Notes under the pieces: generated by a model
Told to the model about the DNA's origin: nothing
The model's database searches: none
Seen by the model: only the letters and a program-made list of their open reading frames with translations
Made by a program: the position numbers and the translations under genes
Shown here: positions 1-10,784 of the stretch, piece by piece
How the letters are laid out: every line of letters begins with the position of its first letter
Position numbering within the stretch: position 1 is the first letter of the stretch
Source: Paramacrobiotus metropolitanus
Lineage: Eukaryota; Tardigrada; Eutardigrada; Parachela; Macrobiotidae
Assembly: GCF_019649055.1 (NCBI RefSeq)
Contig: NW_026570308.1
Span: 186,001-250,000 of the forward strand
DNA: 64,000 nt
Direction of reading: 5' to 3'

Positions 1-545
1 AGAGTCTTTAAACGGTCACAGTAACTGTAAAAGTAATTACTAACGCATCAGTTAAACGATGGTGATGCGACCCAAAATGTTAAAACTTAGATTACGTAAC
101 GTTAACGTTAAGCCATTAATTAAGCCGCGTTAAGCCATTAATCGCTAACGATTTTCTATCAGACTATCAGTTTTTTGCTAAACCTTACAGAACGCTTGAT
201 TACGCTATAGAAGCGAAGAGGCCAGACAGAAATGTTACTCTGTACCCCTATTATGTAATTATTGCAGAGATGGGTCATTCAAGCAGAGCACAATAGAGAC
301 TATGCTCGACTGCTCACTGCGCCAGATACAAGTACCTAGATCCGATCCACTGCGGCAGGGTACAGGCGACGCCAAGGGACGCCGGTGGAGCAAGACCGAC
401 AGCAGTTTTCACAACAGGCAGCAAGCAGAATTTCAGGGAATGCGTCGATTGTTCTCCCTGTCTCTTTGCATTTTGTAGCAATAGTAATGTGGATATCCGA
501 GGCCCTTGGAGTCCAGGCCATTACCGTGACAATAACGCCACATTC
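1..545. other. Non-coding left edge
   Basis: No credible gene is visible. The first 170 bases contain repeated TTAACG/TAAGCCATTAA words, and the rest is ordinary mixed sequence up to the hairpin pair that starts at 546. The short open frames here overlap each other on both strands and show no splice-compatible continuation or recognisable domain. Confidence 0.5.
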
Positions 546-644
546 TTACCAAATGCTGGGTGCGCGATTGCGCGACCGGTTAGACTTATAAGCTCCGAAT
601 TTAAGTCTAACCGGTCACGCAGTCGCGCACCCAGCATTTGGTAA
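546..644. repeat. Inverted repeat (hairpin) 1
   Basis: Arms 546-588 and 602-644 are 43-nt reverse complements with two mismatches, around a 13-nt loop. The loop region carries ATAAGCTCCGAATTT (588-602), which recurs with one change in the loop of the next hairpin. The structure looks like a foldback element or MITE; no coding potential is seen. Confidence 0.85.
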
Positions 645-919
645 CACTGATCTAAAGAAGTTGAGAGGGAATATCAGCGAAATCTGTGAACCGATTAGAA
701 TCCGTAGATGCGCCGCAAAAGCAGCGGGACGATAGGATGGTATCCCAAACTGCCACAATTAAAGTTTCGTGGTTGTTTGCCATTTGGAGCCATGCCCAGT
801 ACACATAAGCTCTGAATTTGTACCATCCTATCGTCCCGCTGCTTTTTGCGGCGCATCTACGGATTCTAATCAGTTCACAGATTTCGCTGATATTCCCTCT
901 CAACTTCTTTAGATCAGTG
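645..919. repeat. Inverted repeat (hairpin) 2, abutting hairpin 1
   Basis: Left arm 645-742 and right arm 821-919 are nearly perfect reverse complements of about 98 nt, with an extra T in the right arm and very few mismatches. The loop of about 78 nt contains ATAAGCTCTGAATTT (805-819), one base different from the loop of hairpin 1. The left arm begins at the base after hairpin 1 ends, so the two may be one composite foldback element. Confidence 0.88.
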
Positions 920-1374
920 CGTGGACATCCTGCTTTCAGGCTTCAGCTTCTAAATGAAAAGTGAGAAGGCATGGACTTCGTTCTTTTCGAACAACAGCTT
1001 TATCAAAAATTGCTCGTTGTTTTAATTTTATCATATTTAACGAAGTCGTGTTTCCAGCAAAAAGATTTGCAGTTGTAAACCGGTTTTGTATCTATATGCA
1101 CATTTTTTTCTTTGCAAACAACACAGCAGACGACCATTGAATACAATGTCGAGCGAAATTTATGTGATGATGTATCGAGGACATGTCAATTTTTCTAAAA
1201 CAGACAAAATAATTTCCTTGAGGCTACAGAGTGCAAGCTCTCCTGCATGACTAATCCAGCAACAATTTGTGAAACTTCATGACAGCATACACAGCAGCCA
1301 GAGACGTACATGCCTGCTCTGTTTTTTACCATTTTCAAATAAAAATGAAAGCCAATTTGGCATACCAATCCATC

Positions 1375-3879
1375 ATGCATATCGATGGTATACTGACCAT
1401 TGTCGTATTACTGATACCTGGAACAACCTCATTAACGGAAGTGGCACTTACTTTAAGTAAGCAGTTAAAATTGCACTGCTGCTGTTGGCATTTTAAATGC
1501 ACAGTAAATACAACACTTCTTTCACTCTAATAATTATAGATGAAAGCGACTTGGCAGAGTTCGACGCTGGCGATAACGGGACAACTTGCCCTTTGCAGCT
1601 CTTCCAGGAAGACCTCTGCGGCTGTAATGCGGAGAAGAAGCCCCCATGCCCGCTGCTGACGGTACCCACAGGTTTCTACAAATCCCCGCATAATCAACGG
1701 ATTGTTTTCGCTTATCAGTTTTACGATGAAGTCCTGGGTAATTCGCATTCAGACTGTGGATATGCGAAACTGAAATAAAGTATCGGGGTAAAATTAAATG
1801 CAAGTGGCCGCGTGATCGAGGGGCTGATAAATTGATAAACTGGGCGTCTTATGTAGACAGTAGAACCATGCAGTTGAAGTGTTTTTTTTGTGCGGAAGAC
1901 ATAGAGTTCAGAATCTGATACACTATTATACTGTAGAAAAAGACTTTATTATAGATGATACTGCATTGTCCACGTTAATAATTCAAGCATTTGTCAGCGT
2001 GGAAACACGTACGGGCTGCGTGACTTTCCGGCCGGCGGAGCAGGTCTTCAGCGAGAAATCCATGCCGGATGATATGCCGGTGATTGTTGTCAGGAAAGCA
2101 ACCGTCTGCGCGGCGAGCTTTGGCGGCACCCGCAAAAACGACCCGGAAGCCTGGCGCATCGAACATACGCTGTACGTAAACAGTGACTGCCTGCAAGGCA
2201 AAACCGGCAACGTGCAACGGCTCCTCATGCTGGCGCTTGGTTTCCCGCACGAGCATGTCCGCAGCGATCGCGACGACTACATTTTCATCAACATGCCAAA
2301 CGTCATTCCAGGTGAATGATTAGAACAGTACGTAACGTTAATACAGGCTGGTTACTGCGAAATATCGTTGTGTGCAGTGCAAGTGTGCAATGCCCATCGT
2401 TGTGTGCAATGTATAGCGAAGAGAAAAGAATTCCAAAAGAACGCTCCGGATGCGGTGTATTACCTGCAGTATGACTACGAATCCCTGCTGCATCCCGGGG
2501 AGGTGTTCTCCGCCGTGGACTCCACCGTTCCGACGATCGTGCCAAAAAAGGGGGCGAAAATCGGACAGCGCGAAGAGATGAGTTTTGGCGATGTGATGAA
2601 GATCCGGCGCTTGATTTGTGAAGGTAATGTGGCGCCATAGGGAACTGACCCAGTACACCGAAACTTAGAATGATTAGAACAGTACGGTGCATGGATGGAC
2701 TCTGTTAAAATGCAACTTAGGATGGACTCTATTACACGAAACATTTTTTTCGTATCGTTTGAAATAAGTAATTCTAAATTTCAAGAAGAATGATGAAATT
2801 CCAGTTTAATGTAAAAGCGGTGTTGATTTTTATGTGCAAATCAGTTCGAAAAAGATGACTTTGTAATGGAGCGTTTGGTACACCGGTATGCGCTTGCTCC
2901 TTTTGAAATTTTCCGTATGTCTAACCCCCCAGAAGGTTTTTGCACCTCTAATCCGCTTCCTACAATGAAATATGAACCATCCTGCTACAGAAAGCAAAAA
3001 TTTATTTACTTCTGAAAGTGCGCATTCGCAAATCGTTTTAGCAAAAACGCCCGAATGTCCGGATGATACTACTGTATTCACAGGCACTGCAACACCTCCA
3101 CTGAACAGCAGCCATCCGGCTGAAGACCGTCGACAACCGCCGCCGGTAACTCCGGGCTCTAACACCAGCACTGCTCTCACAACGACATCGCCATTTCCTC
3201 CGGCTGTCCACATTGCTCCCACCGCAACACAAAAGTGTAATAACGGCAGTATCCTGCGCGTGACCAACAAGCAGACGTTAATTCGGTTGGACACCATCGG
3301 TACCACCAAAATGGGGAATACCATGGTTCAACGCAACACCAAATGGTACCTGCAACCACAAAGTACGCCCGATCAACCGAATTCCGCTCGATTAATCGCT
3401 TTTATGAAACAGAGCAAAACCAAGTAAAAAATTTAATTAAAATCGGTATCTGGATTAAAAAGGTTTGTATTTTCGACAAACACTGAGCCGGTACTGGTTC
3501 TAAACAGAGAAGCGGTTTCTTGCGCATTCTACATTAAAAGCGAAGCATCCTTATCTATTCCAGGCTTATGTGTTGCGGCGTTTGCGACTTTTACATTGAT
3601 CCTATGTATTTTGGTTAAAATACAGGCTCCTCGGTGTCCGATTATTTGGCAGGCACATGGTCGTTCCGTGACGGCCCGACGGTGATGCCGACGAAGATAG
3701 AGACGGAGGTCGGTGGAGCATCCACGCGGCGTCTCCGCACGGAGTACCCGCCGCAGTCCGCGGACGGCGTCTACGTGGAATACACTCGCTGGGATAGCCT
3801 CGTCGCCCAGTGTGTGCCGCCGTCGGAGTTTTCTGGCTGGTTTAATAAAACTAGCAGAAAAGCTAACTGGAAAGCATAA
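1375..3879 (+). CDS. Secreted astacin-like pseudoprotease, copy 1 (6 exons, 489 aa)
   Basis: Exons: 1375-1456, 1540-1737, 1955-2311, 2417-2623, 2991-3362, 3626-3879. All junctions are GT-AG and phases agree; an in-frame upstream ATG at 1345 would add ten residues. Residues 1-20 look like a signal peptide (ILTIVVLLIP core). Residues about 80-281 follow the M12A astacin fold: GFPHEHVRSDRDDYI matches the conserved GFxHExxRxDRDxY, and YDYESLLHPG matches the Met-turn region. Four cysteines sit where the two astacin disulfides are expected. The zinc motif is lost, however: HExxH reads R182 L183 x x L186, the Met-turn Met is L237 and the ligand Tyr is P239. Known astacins need these residues, so I infer no protease activity. 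A Ser/Thr/Pro linker (about 282-370) leads to a C-terminal cysteine-bearing domain I do not recognise. Exons 3 and 4 have exactly the lengths of copy 2. Confidence 0.8.
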
Positions 3880-4517
3880 AGCTTTCATTGCGCTTTAAAG
3901 CGGTGCGAACGCTGCTCCATTCCACTGATTCAGATACTGGACAAATTACGAACCGTTGGAAGGTGTTTATGTATTACCGTATCCGTTACTAGTCAGCTTA
4001 TTACTATTAGCAAATTAAAACTCTAAGGATTTTTATTTATTTAATTAGAGATCAGTACAGTAATTTCCTGTCTATTTCTGCATTGGTCTTGACTGCGAGA
4101 CCATTCTCGGCTTTTTAGTTTTTTCGTAATGCATCAAAGCTGGTGAAAATCTGAATTAAATTGCTGTATCATTTCACTGTACCGACCAAAACGAGGAAGC
4201 CACCGTCGTATAAAAAGTGAGTTTTGTTAAGTCACTAACGTTATGTACTGCGCTAAAGAGCGGCTGCATACAAAAAAATATATCGCGGCGCCGTACCGGT
4301 TTGCTCGCTGTAGGCGACCAACCGGGATATGGTAAAAACAGGTTCATTAACAGCTGGTGAAAAGTTTGTTGTACGTTGTATAATAATATGAAGTATAGCA
4401 TTGCCGGCTTTACAGTTATACAGTTAAAGTTAAATCTAGCCACTTTCTACCAAGATACACGTGCGAAGCAGCCGCTGTCTTTATCCGCATGGTTCATGCG
4501 AAAAATTCTAGACAAAC
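3880..4517. other. Spacer between the two astacin-like genes
   Basis: No gene is recognised. It holds the presumed 3' UTR of copy 1 and the promoter and 5' UTR of copy 2. It is AT-rich, with TTTATTTATTTAATTAG near 4033. I see no third exon set and no clear TATA box. Confidence 0.5.
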
Positions 4518-7166
4518 ATGCGCTTCAACATCGGACTTTCGGCATTGCTTATATTTGCATCCAGTGTAACATGTTTCCCGCAAGGTAACAAAGCAGTTCC
4601 TCCAATATGAGCCGACTGTAATGTAACCTAATACTACTAACCATGCAGATTGGAAAGCGTTAATTCCTCCCGATGATCTGACGACCGTCACATCGGGAGC
4701 GCTGCAGAAAACAACGGCACCGCTGGATTTATTCCAGGAAGATGTGCGCGGCTGTAATGCGGATAAGAATCCCGGGTGTCCGTTGTTAACGCTCCCCACG
4801 GATTTCTACAAATCCCCGGATAATGATAAAGTCGTCTTTGCCTACCAGTTTGACGACACCGTCGATGGTAAAAAGATTCCGGCGAACAAAGAAAGCGTCA
4901 AAGCGTATTTTAAAATGCTGTTAATCCACGTATTTTAAGACGCTTATAAAGGCCAATTATAGTAAATACTACTAGTAAATTTGTAAAGGAAAGGCAGACA
5001 GGAAACGCACTTAAATGTAAATGGCTGATTTCAGGTGATCCGCAAATGTCCGCGCTGATCCTGGAAGCCTTCGCCAGCGTGGAAACCGCCACCGAGTGTA
5101 TCACCTTCAAGTCGGCCACCGATGTGTTTGCCGACAACTCCTTGCCGGATATGCCGACCATCGTGATCAAGAAGGATAAGAAAAACTGTGCCGGTGAATT
5201 TGGGGGGACACGGCGCATCGACAAGACGTCGGCCCGCATCGAGCATAATCTCTACCTCAACAGCGACTGTCTCCAGGGAAAACAGGGGAACGTACAGCGG
5301 CTGCTGATGCTGGCGCTGGGCTTCCCGCACGAGCACGTGCGCAGCGATCGGGATAATTATATTTCCATCAACATGGACAACGTCATTCCCGGTAAGAAGG
5401 CAACCAGTTGAGCTTCATCCATTTGTCGCATTGAATGATTTTAAATATGGGTTTTCCTGCTTAAGTTAGCGAGGCTAGCTGTCTGTTAACGTAAAGGTCA
5501 CAAATTATCCCAAAAAACTGCAGAAGCGGCCTATTGAACAGAAAGTTAAGACCGACGAAATTTGTTATCACTCTGTGTTGTAGCGCGTAAAAAAGAATTC
5601 GAGAAGAACGCTCCCGAAATAGCTTATTTACCGAAATACGATTACGACTCCGTTCTGCATCCCGGCTACGTCTTCTCCGCCGTGGACCCCAAAATCCCCA
5701 CCATTGTGGCTAAAACCGGCGTGAAGATTGGGCAGCATGATCAGATGAGTGAAGGCGATGCCGCCAAGATTCGACGTTTGATTTGCGACGGTGAGCTTGT
5801 CATTGCTTTACTGAGCGTAATTAAACACCCTAACTAGGCTATCCAGAATTGTTCTTTCAGCAACTGCCACGGCGCCACTGAAACTCAGCCAGCCCAGTGA
5901 CGATGCGGGCAAACATCCGGTGAATCCCTTAGCCAAAGCTACCACGACACCGGAGCCGGAGGAGAAGAACCCGGCGACGCCAGCGCCGCGGGCACCGCAG
6001 CCAGCGTATATGACCTTTTATTACAAACGTGAAATTTTCTGAACTTTGAAGTACAGAGCCTTTTTCTTACTTTTTAAAGGCCACCAGTCACTCAGGTGCA
6101 AATCAAGGACTCAAAGACCCCGAAACCCGCACCGGCCACCACGTAAGGTTTTGTAAGATCCGTTTTTTAAGTTTAGTACCAATGCTGTGAATGGCAGTAA
6201 CTAGAGTCTGTGATGTTATATATCTGGTACAGTTCAGTTCTGATTATCTGTGTGTGTAATGTCACAGAACGACCGAAGAACCAAAGGAATCGGCAGGCCC
6301 GGAGGAGGCCAATCCACCGACAGGGATTGCGCCCACCGCAACGCAAAAATGCAGCGGGGATCTCTACTTGCGAATTCGCAACCGACAGATGTACTGGTGG
6401 ACCAAAGGCAATTCGGCCAGTGAATGGGAGAGCACGTTGTACCAGTGCACGACCACATGGTTCGTGCCCGATACGGGTACGGTTTCTTCGGCGTTTTTTC
6501 TAATCTATCGCGCGATAATACAATTATTCCCTTTAGTACAATTATTCCCTTTCATAATATATTCCACAGTATTCCAATATTCCGCAAATTATGGCATAAA
6601 GTGCAACCTAGCGATTGATTGCAATCAAAGCATTAAGCATACATATATCCGTGCGAATAAGAGACTGAAAACCGGTTTTCTGGTATCGAAAACCGATTTT
6701 TATCGTGTGTTCAAAGCGGCTGTCAGTTTCACCAGCAGAATTTCGGTACTTAAGCTGGTTTATTGGTTCGACGGTTAAGAGAATCATGTTCGAAACTGTA
6801 AAGTACAGAACTGCGGGATTAATTCTCATGAATGTGGAATGTGGTAAATTGAAAGGTGACCTTTTTCAAATGTGCATTTATCTAGTACTATGTGCAGATG
6901 AAACCGCGGACTTCTTGAAGACGACAATCCGGTTCAAGGACGGCCCAACGGATGCACCCAAACGGATCCGCACCGAAGTGCAGGATGCCTCCAAACGGGT
7001 CCTTCGCACGGAGTACCCGACCCTCTCCATGGAGAAGGACGGTTATTTCCTGCAGACTAAAGTGGAAACCCTCACGGCCCAGTGCGTGCCGCCGTCGGAT
7101 ATGCCGCCGACGGGCGCACCCGAAGATCGCGAAAAGAAAAAACAAGAGTGTAAAAAGGGATGGTAG
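4518..7166 (+). CDS. Secreted astacin-like pseudoprotease, copy 2 (8 exons, 511 aa)
   Basis: Exons: 4518-4584, 4649-4867, 5035-5391, 5584-5790, 5861-6005, 6080-6142, 6268-6476, 6898-7166. The ATG at 4518 opens a clean signal peptide (MRFNIGLSALLIFASSVTC). The astacin-like domain spans about residues 75-284: VVFAYQFDD at its start, GFPHEHVRSDRDNYI, YDYDSVLHPG, then IGQHDQMSEGDAAKIRRLIC. As in copy 1, HExxH is replaced (R184, L185, L188), the third His (H194) survives, and the Met-turn Met and ligand Tyr are L239 and P241. Exons 5 and 6 encode a Pro/Thr/Glu-rich linker where copy 1 has one larger exon. Exons 7 and 8 encode the shared C-terminal region (KCSGDLYLRIRNRQMYWW; RTEVQDASKRVLRTEYP; AQCVPPS). 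Every exon is open, which argues for selection on a non-enzymatic role such as ligand, inhibitor or matrix binding; that role is an inference. Confidence 0.84.
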
Positions 7167-8560
7167 AATAGCCTTTTTGCTAGAAGTACTGAATCATTGC
7201 GGTTGTGCTCCCGGTGAGCAACCCTGATATGGGTATAACACACTCTGGATGGTGGAGCTTGTGATGTGATACGGGCAGAAAAAATACAAAAATCTGAATG
7301 AAGTACAGTACTGGCAGCAATGTAATCATTATTACGAGTATGCCATAACATCACTCTCGTTTGACTGCATTCTCGTTTAATCAACTCAGTTACCATAAAC
7401 CAACGAATGGCGCTTTAAACGATAATTATGCACTTTCTAAACCACTACTCTTACATAACTTAACATAAGGAACGACAATCTGAAGGCATTTTATTGGTGA
7501 GATATGGTTCCCAAAAGTGTAAACGCAAACTGTTGTACCAAAAGTTTCATTATGGACCGATCGTTAGGTCCATCTGCTTGCATTTAAACTTCCGGAGTTC
7601 TGTTCCAGCTATTGCTCTGCACCGCACAAACGGTTTTCACCAAAGTATGCGTACAAATCACAAGGCCACACAATATTATCATAAAATAATCTAAAAACAT
7701 TTTAGAATGCGCGAAAGCGATATCCCGCGTGGCGTGCGGATACTTGGTACCTCCCATGCACGTACCAAGTCACTTTCCCTGATTCCTTTGACCGATTACG
7801 TGTCTAACGCACATACCAAATACTGCGTTCCAGCCCACACGACCAGATTACACAACACCTACAGGTGAGCTCGCGGCTCAGTATTTCCGCGATGCTCAGC
7901 GTAGCAGATGGAAAGAACTGATTGGCTCCGCATATCCGTTCGCAATAATTCGTTGCTTGCAGCAATTTTAGCCAGTTCACTCTTGTCTCCTTGCCGGTAC
8001 TCATGCAGATTTTTGTTTGAAGGCGCTCGGTAAAACATATTATCCAAAAGGAGCGTATTATACAGGCAAAAAGCTATGCTGCAACCGGCAATAATATTAT
8101 TCTGTACATCCAATTTTATCTGCGTTAAATAGAAGCAGCCGGACAAATGTTACGGAAATACGTACCTATGTTTGAAGTGGTATACTGTAACTGTATGTAC
8201 GATTTGTTTCCGGAAGGAAAAATTGTACCTGATTCATACTGTAATTGTTGGCCGGCAAGCGACAACGGTGGGAAGTTTCGTCAGTTCCGGTAACTGCAAA
8301 GGACATACCAAAAGTAAGTTTCCCTATTTTGCCAAGTTTTCATTTGAAGTGATACATCAACGATATGATTTTTGTTACGTAACTTATTCTCTTAAGCTAT
8401 CGAGAAAAAAAGAATCTCAACTGTCGACGAAGAACTGTCCAGAAGAAAAATCTTCTAGCCGGTGCTAGTTCAAGCAGCCTCATCACTGTACAAATTTTAT
8501 CCGCTACACTGCGCCATATGAAAACGATTTCGCACACGACTATGCTGCCCAGAAGGGTTC
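7167..8560. other. Intergenic, no gene recognised
   Basis: This stretch lies between copy 2 and the inverted remnant of a third copy. Several short open frames exist on both strands, but none has a recognisable motif or plausible splice partner. The sequence is AT-rich and unremarkable. Confidence 0.45.
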
Positions 8561-8563
8561 TAA

Positions 8564-8755
8564 TCATGCTTTGTAACACCATGCGCTTTTGCTATCCATG
8601 GAGATTGGGGTGTTCCATGCGGACCACACTGTTCGAGGAGTCCTGCACTTCGGTACGAATTCGTTTGGGTGCATCCCTTGGGCCGCTTTTAACCGGCTTG
8701 TGGTCTTCCAGAAAGTCCGCCTTTTCGGCTGCAAAAAAGTTTCCCAACTTACAGT
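8564..8755 (-). pseudogene. Remnant of a third astacin-like gene (last exon)
   Basis: Read on the minus strand, a TTTTTTGCAG acceptor is followed by EKADFLED and then DAPKRIRTEVQDSS, which is almost identical to the start of the last exon of copy 2 (DAPKRIRTEVQDAS). The similarity continues through a match to RVLRTEYP and then meets an in-frame stop (after NLHG), after which only weak resemblance remains. No upstream exons of this copy were found. It is a truncated duplicate in opposite orientation to the two intact genes. Confidence 0.75.
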
Positions 8756-9193
8756 TAGGCCGATATTTGCTGCCGTTGTACACAAGACCAACCGACCCAC
8801 TGACCAGAAGTTCTGCAGCAAAGCCGACGCACGTCTTTTAGTCAGAGGATGGAAGCAGTTGTTCTGTCTTCACTCAGCAGCCGTTGGTTTTGCGCTGCAG
8901 TAGTGATACTAGTAACTAAACTGAAAATTATGCTGGAAATTATACATTATGATGAATTCAATTAAAACTGGTCATTTTTGATTATACTGAAGCTTACAAT
9001 TTTCAGCTATGATGTGCTTAATCAAAATTATAAGCAAAATAATTATGATGAGTTCACTACGTTGCAGGCACTGACGATTATCACCTTCATATTGTATTGG
9101 ATTTGAAAAAAAATTGCAGAACGACATTGCGATCTTGCTCGAAATTTCCGAAACACTCGGGAACACTGGACGTGGTCAGAAAATAGCAAAAGG

Positions 9194-9264
9194 GGAACGC
9201 AAGGGATTTGAACCCTTAACCTTTCGATCTGGAGTCGAACGCGCTACCGTTGCGCCAGCGCTCC
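9194..9264 (-). tRNA. tRNA-Trp (anticodon CCA)
   Basis: The minus strand folds as a 71-nt cloverleaf: acceptor GGAGCGC/GCGTTCC (one G-T pair), a 4-bp D stem GCGC/GCGC, anticodon stem TTCGA/TCGAA with loop CTCCAGA (anticodon CCA), variable loop AGGTT, and T arm AAGGG-TTCAAAT-CCCTT. The A box (TGGCGCAACGG) and B box (GGTTCAAATCC) are intact and there is no intron. It is a nuclear tRNA, as shown by the canonical promoter boxes and the full D and T arms. Confidence 0.95.
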
Positions 9265-9604
9265 TTCGTTGAAGTACCAAGAAACTTTAATCACTATAAC
9301 CGAGAACGCACTATTTCACAGTAATATAATTGTAGCGATTGTTCTCTATCAGGCAAACCAGAGTTTACCAGACCAATGTTATCAATACAAAAAGTGTTTT
9401 TGACTTGCAGTGTATTTGATTAATGCAATAAAGACACACCATGTTATCAAGATATCGTAGCGCGGTTAGTGCAGATTCGGTTATTTCTGCCGTTGTTTAC
9501 ATACAGAACCGGTTTGTATGCATTGACCAGTGCAATTCAGTAGCTTCCAAAAAATTTGATTTAAAAGCACCGTAATACAATCAGCTGTCGCGGCTAATAC
9601 AGAT

Positions 9605-9842
9605 TAACCGTTGTAAGAATAATAACCGTTGTAATAATAATAATAATAATAATCATTGTTGTAATAATAATAACCGTTGTAATAATAATAATCATTGTTG
9701 TAATAATAATAATCATTGTTATAATAACAATAACCGTTGTAATGATATTAATAATCATTGTTGTAATAATAATAACCGTTGTAATAATAATAATAATAAT
9801 AACCGCTTGTAGTAATCTGTACGAATAACCGTTGATAATAAA
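9605..9842. repeat. TAA-rich minisatellite
   Basis: About 240 bp of irregular tandem units built on AACCGTTGTAATAATAAT, alternating with an ATCATTGTTGTAATAATAAT variant. Unit length varies through gain and loss of TAA triplets. There is no coding potential. Confidence 0.9.
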
Positions 9843-10784
9843 TGAACGATGATTCTGCTCTCAGATATTATTGATTAATGTGGCTATCGCTGTTTTTATT
9901 GCTACCGAAAGGAACCAAACTTTAACAAGTCGAAATATAAGCCAAGGATGCAAAAGGGAACACATCGGATGTAAAAAATTAAAATTACCACAAAGTACTC
10001 TGTACTTCCAGAAGTTCCAGTTAGCCAGGCGATCGGACCGTCAGATTCTGACGATGCAGATAGTACAGTACAATGTCATACAGTACATGAAATTTTGTGA
10101 CAGTTAAAACCGAGAAACTAGTAAATGCCCAACGCTCCTTGTGTGCATTCGTGCATTTCTCCGAAGAAATTTCTTGAATGCGTACACAGTGGCAGACGAG
10201 CGACAAAAAAGGGATCCCGGTTCTTCGAACGATGGATGCCAATACCGATCGGCAGTACGAATTACGACCCTGAAAAGAATGAACGGATCGAGTCATATTT
10301 GTTGTGTTCTTGGCGAGCACTGCCAGTGCCGGTTGACCTTGCTGTTGCACATATCGGTTCGTATTAAATGAGCTTTTGGCAAAGGACAACCTAATTCTTA
10401 TATACCGGTGTATATTTCTTGAAAACCGCATAAGAACGCAGTGCGAACTTCGTAAACTTATTGTTTCTACGTCAACATTGAAAAAACTATATAGACTATG
10501 TATCAGTTACTGTATACAACCGGCGTAATTATTAAATACGTTAAACGAGTCTAAATCTTAAGGAAAAAAAATTAGAATGTTAGTAGCAGAGCGGGAATTG
10601 CTTTTAATCACATCAACAGATACGTGACCGTTATATGTTCCGCGTCTATCTGTTTGGTAAGTACCGTACACTACAAAACCTCGGCAAATGCTGACTGCGC
10701 GACAACGATCGGTGAAACGCACTGCACAGTCTGAAAACAAGGATCCACGCAGTGTTTTTTAATAATATCATTAGTTATTACCAG
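9843..10784. other. Intergenic, no gene recognised
   Basis: The longest open frame here (minus strand, 10021-10431) has no recognisable domain and overlaps open frames on the plus strand. I see no RNA gene and no clear repeat. Confidence 0.4.

Noticed and set aside
1375-3879. Astacin-like copy 1 as a pseudogene
   Set aside because: All six exons are open, splice sites are canonical and phases match copy 2. Loss of the zinc motif is shared with copy 2 and is not by itself evidence of gene death.
4090-4125. TTCTCGGCTTTTT resembling the start of U2 snRNA
   Set aside because: Similarity stops after about a dozen bases and no Sm site or U2 stem follows.
10021-10431. Minus-strand frame of 136 codons
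   Set aside because: No domain, no neighbouring exons, and plus-strand frames of similar length overlap it.
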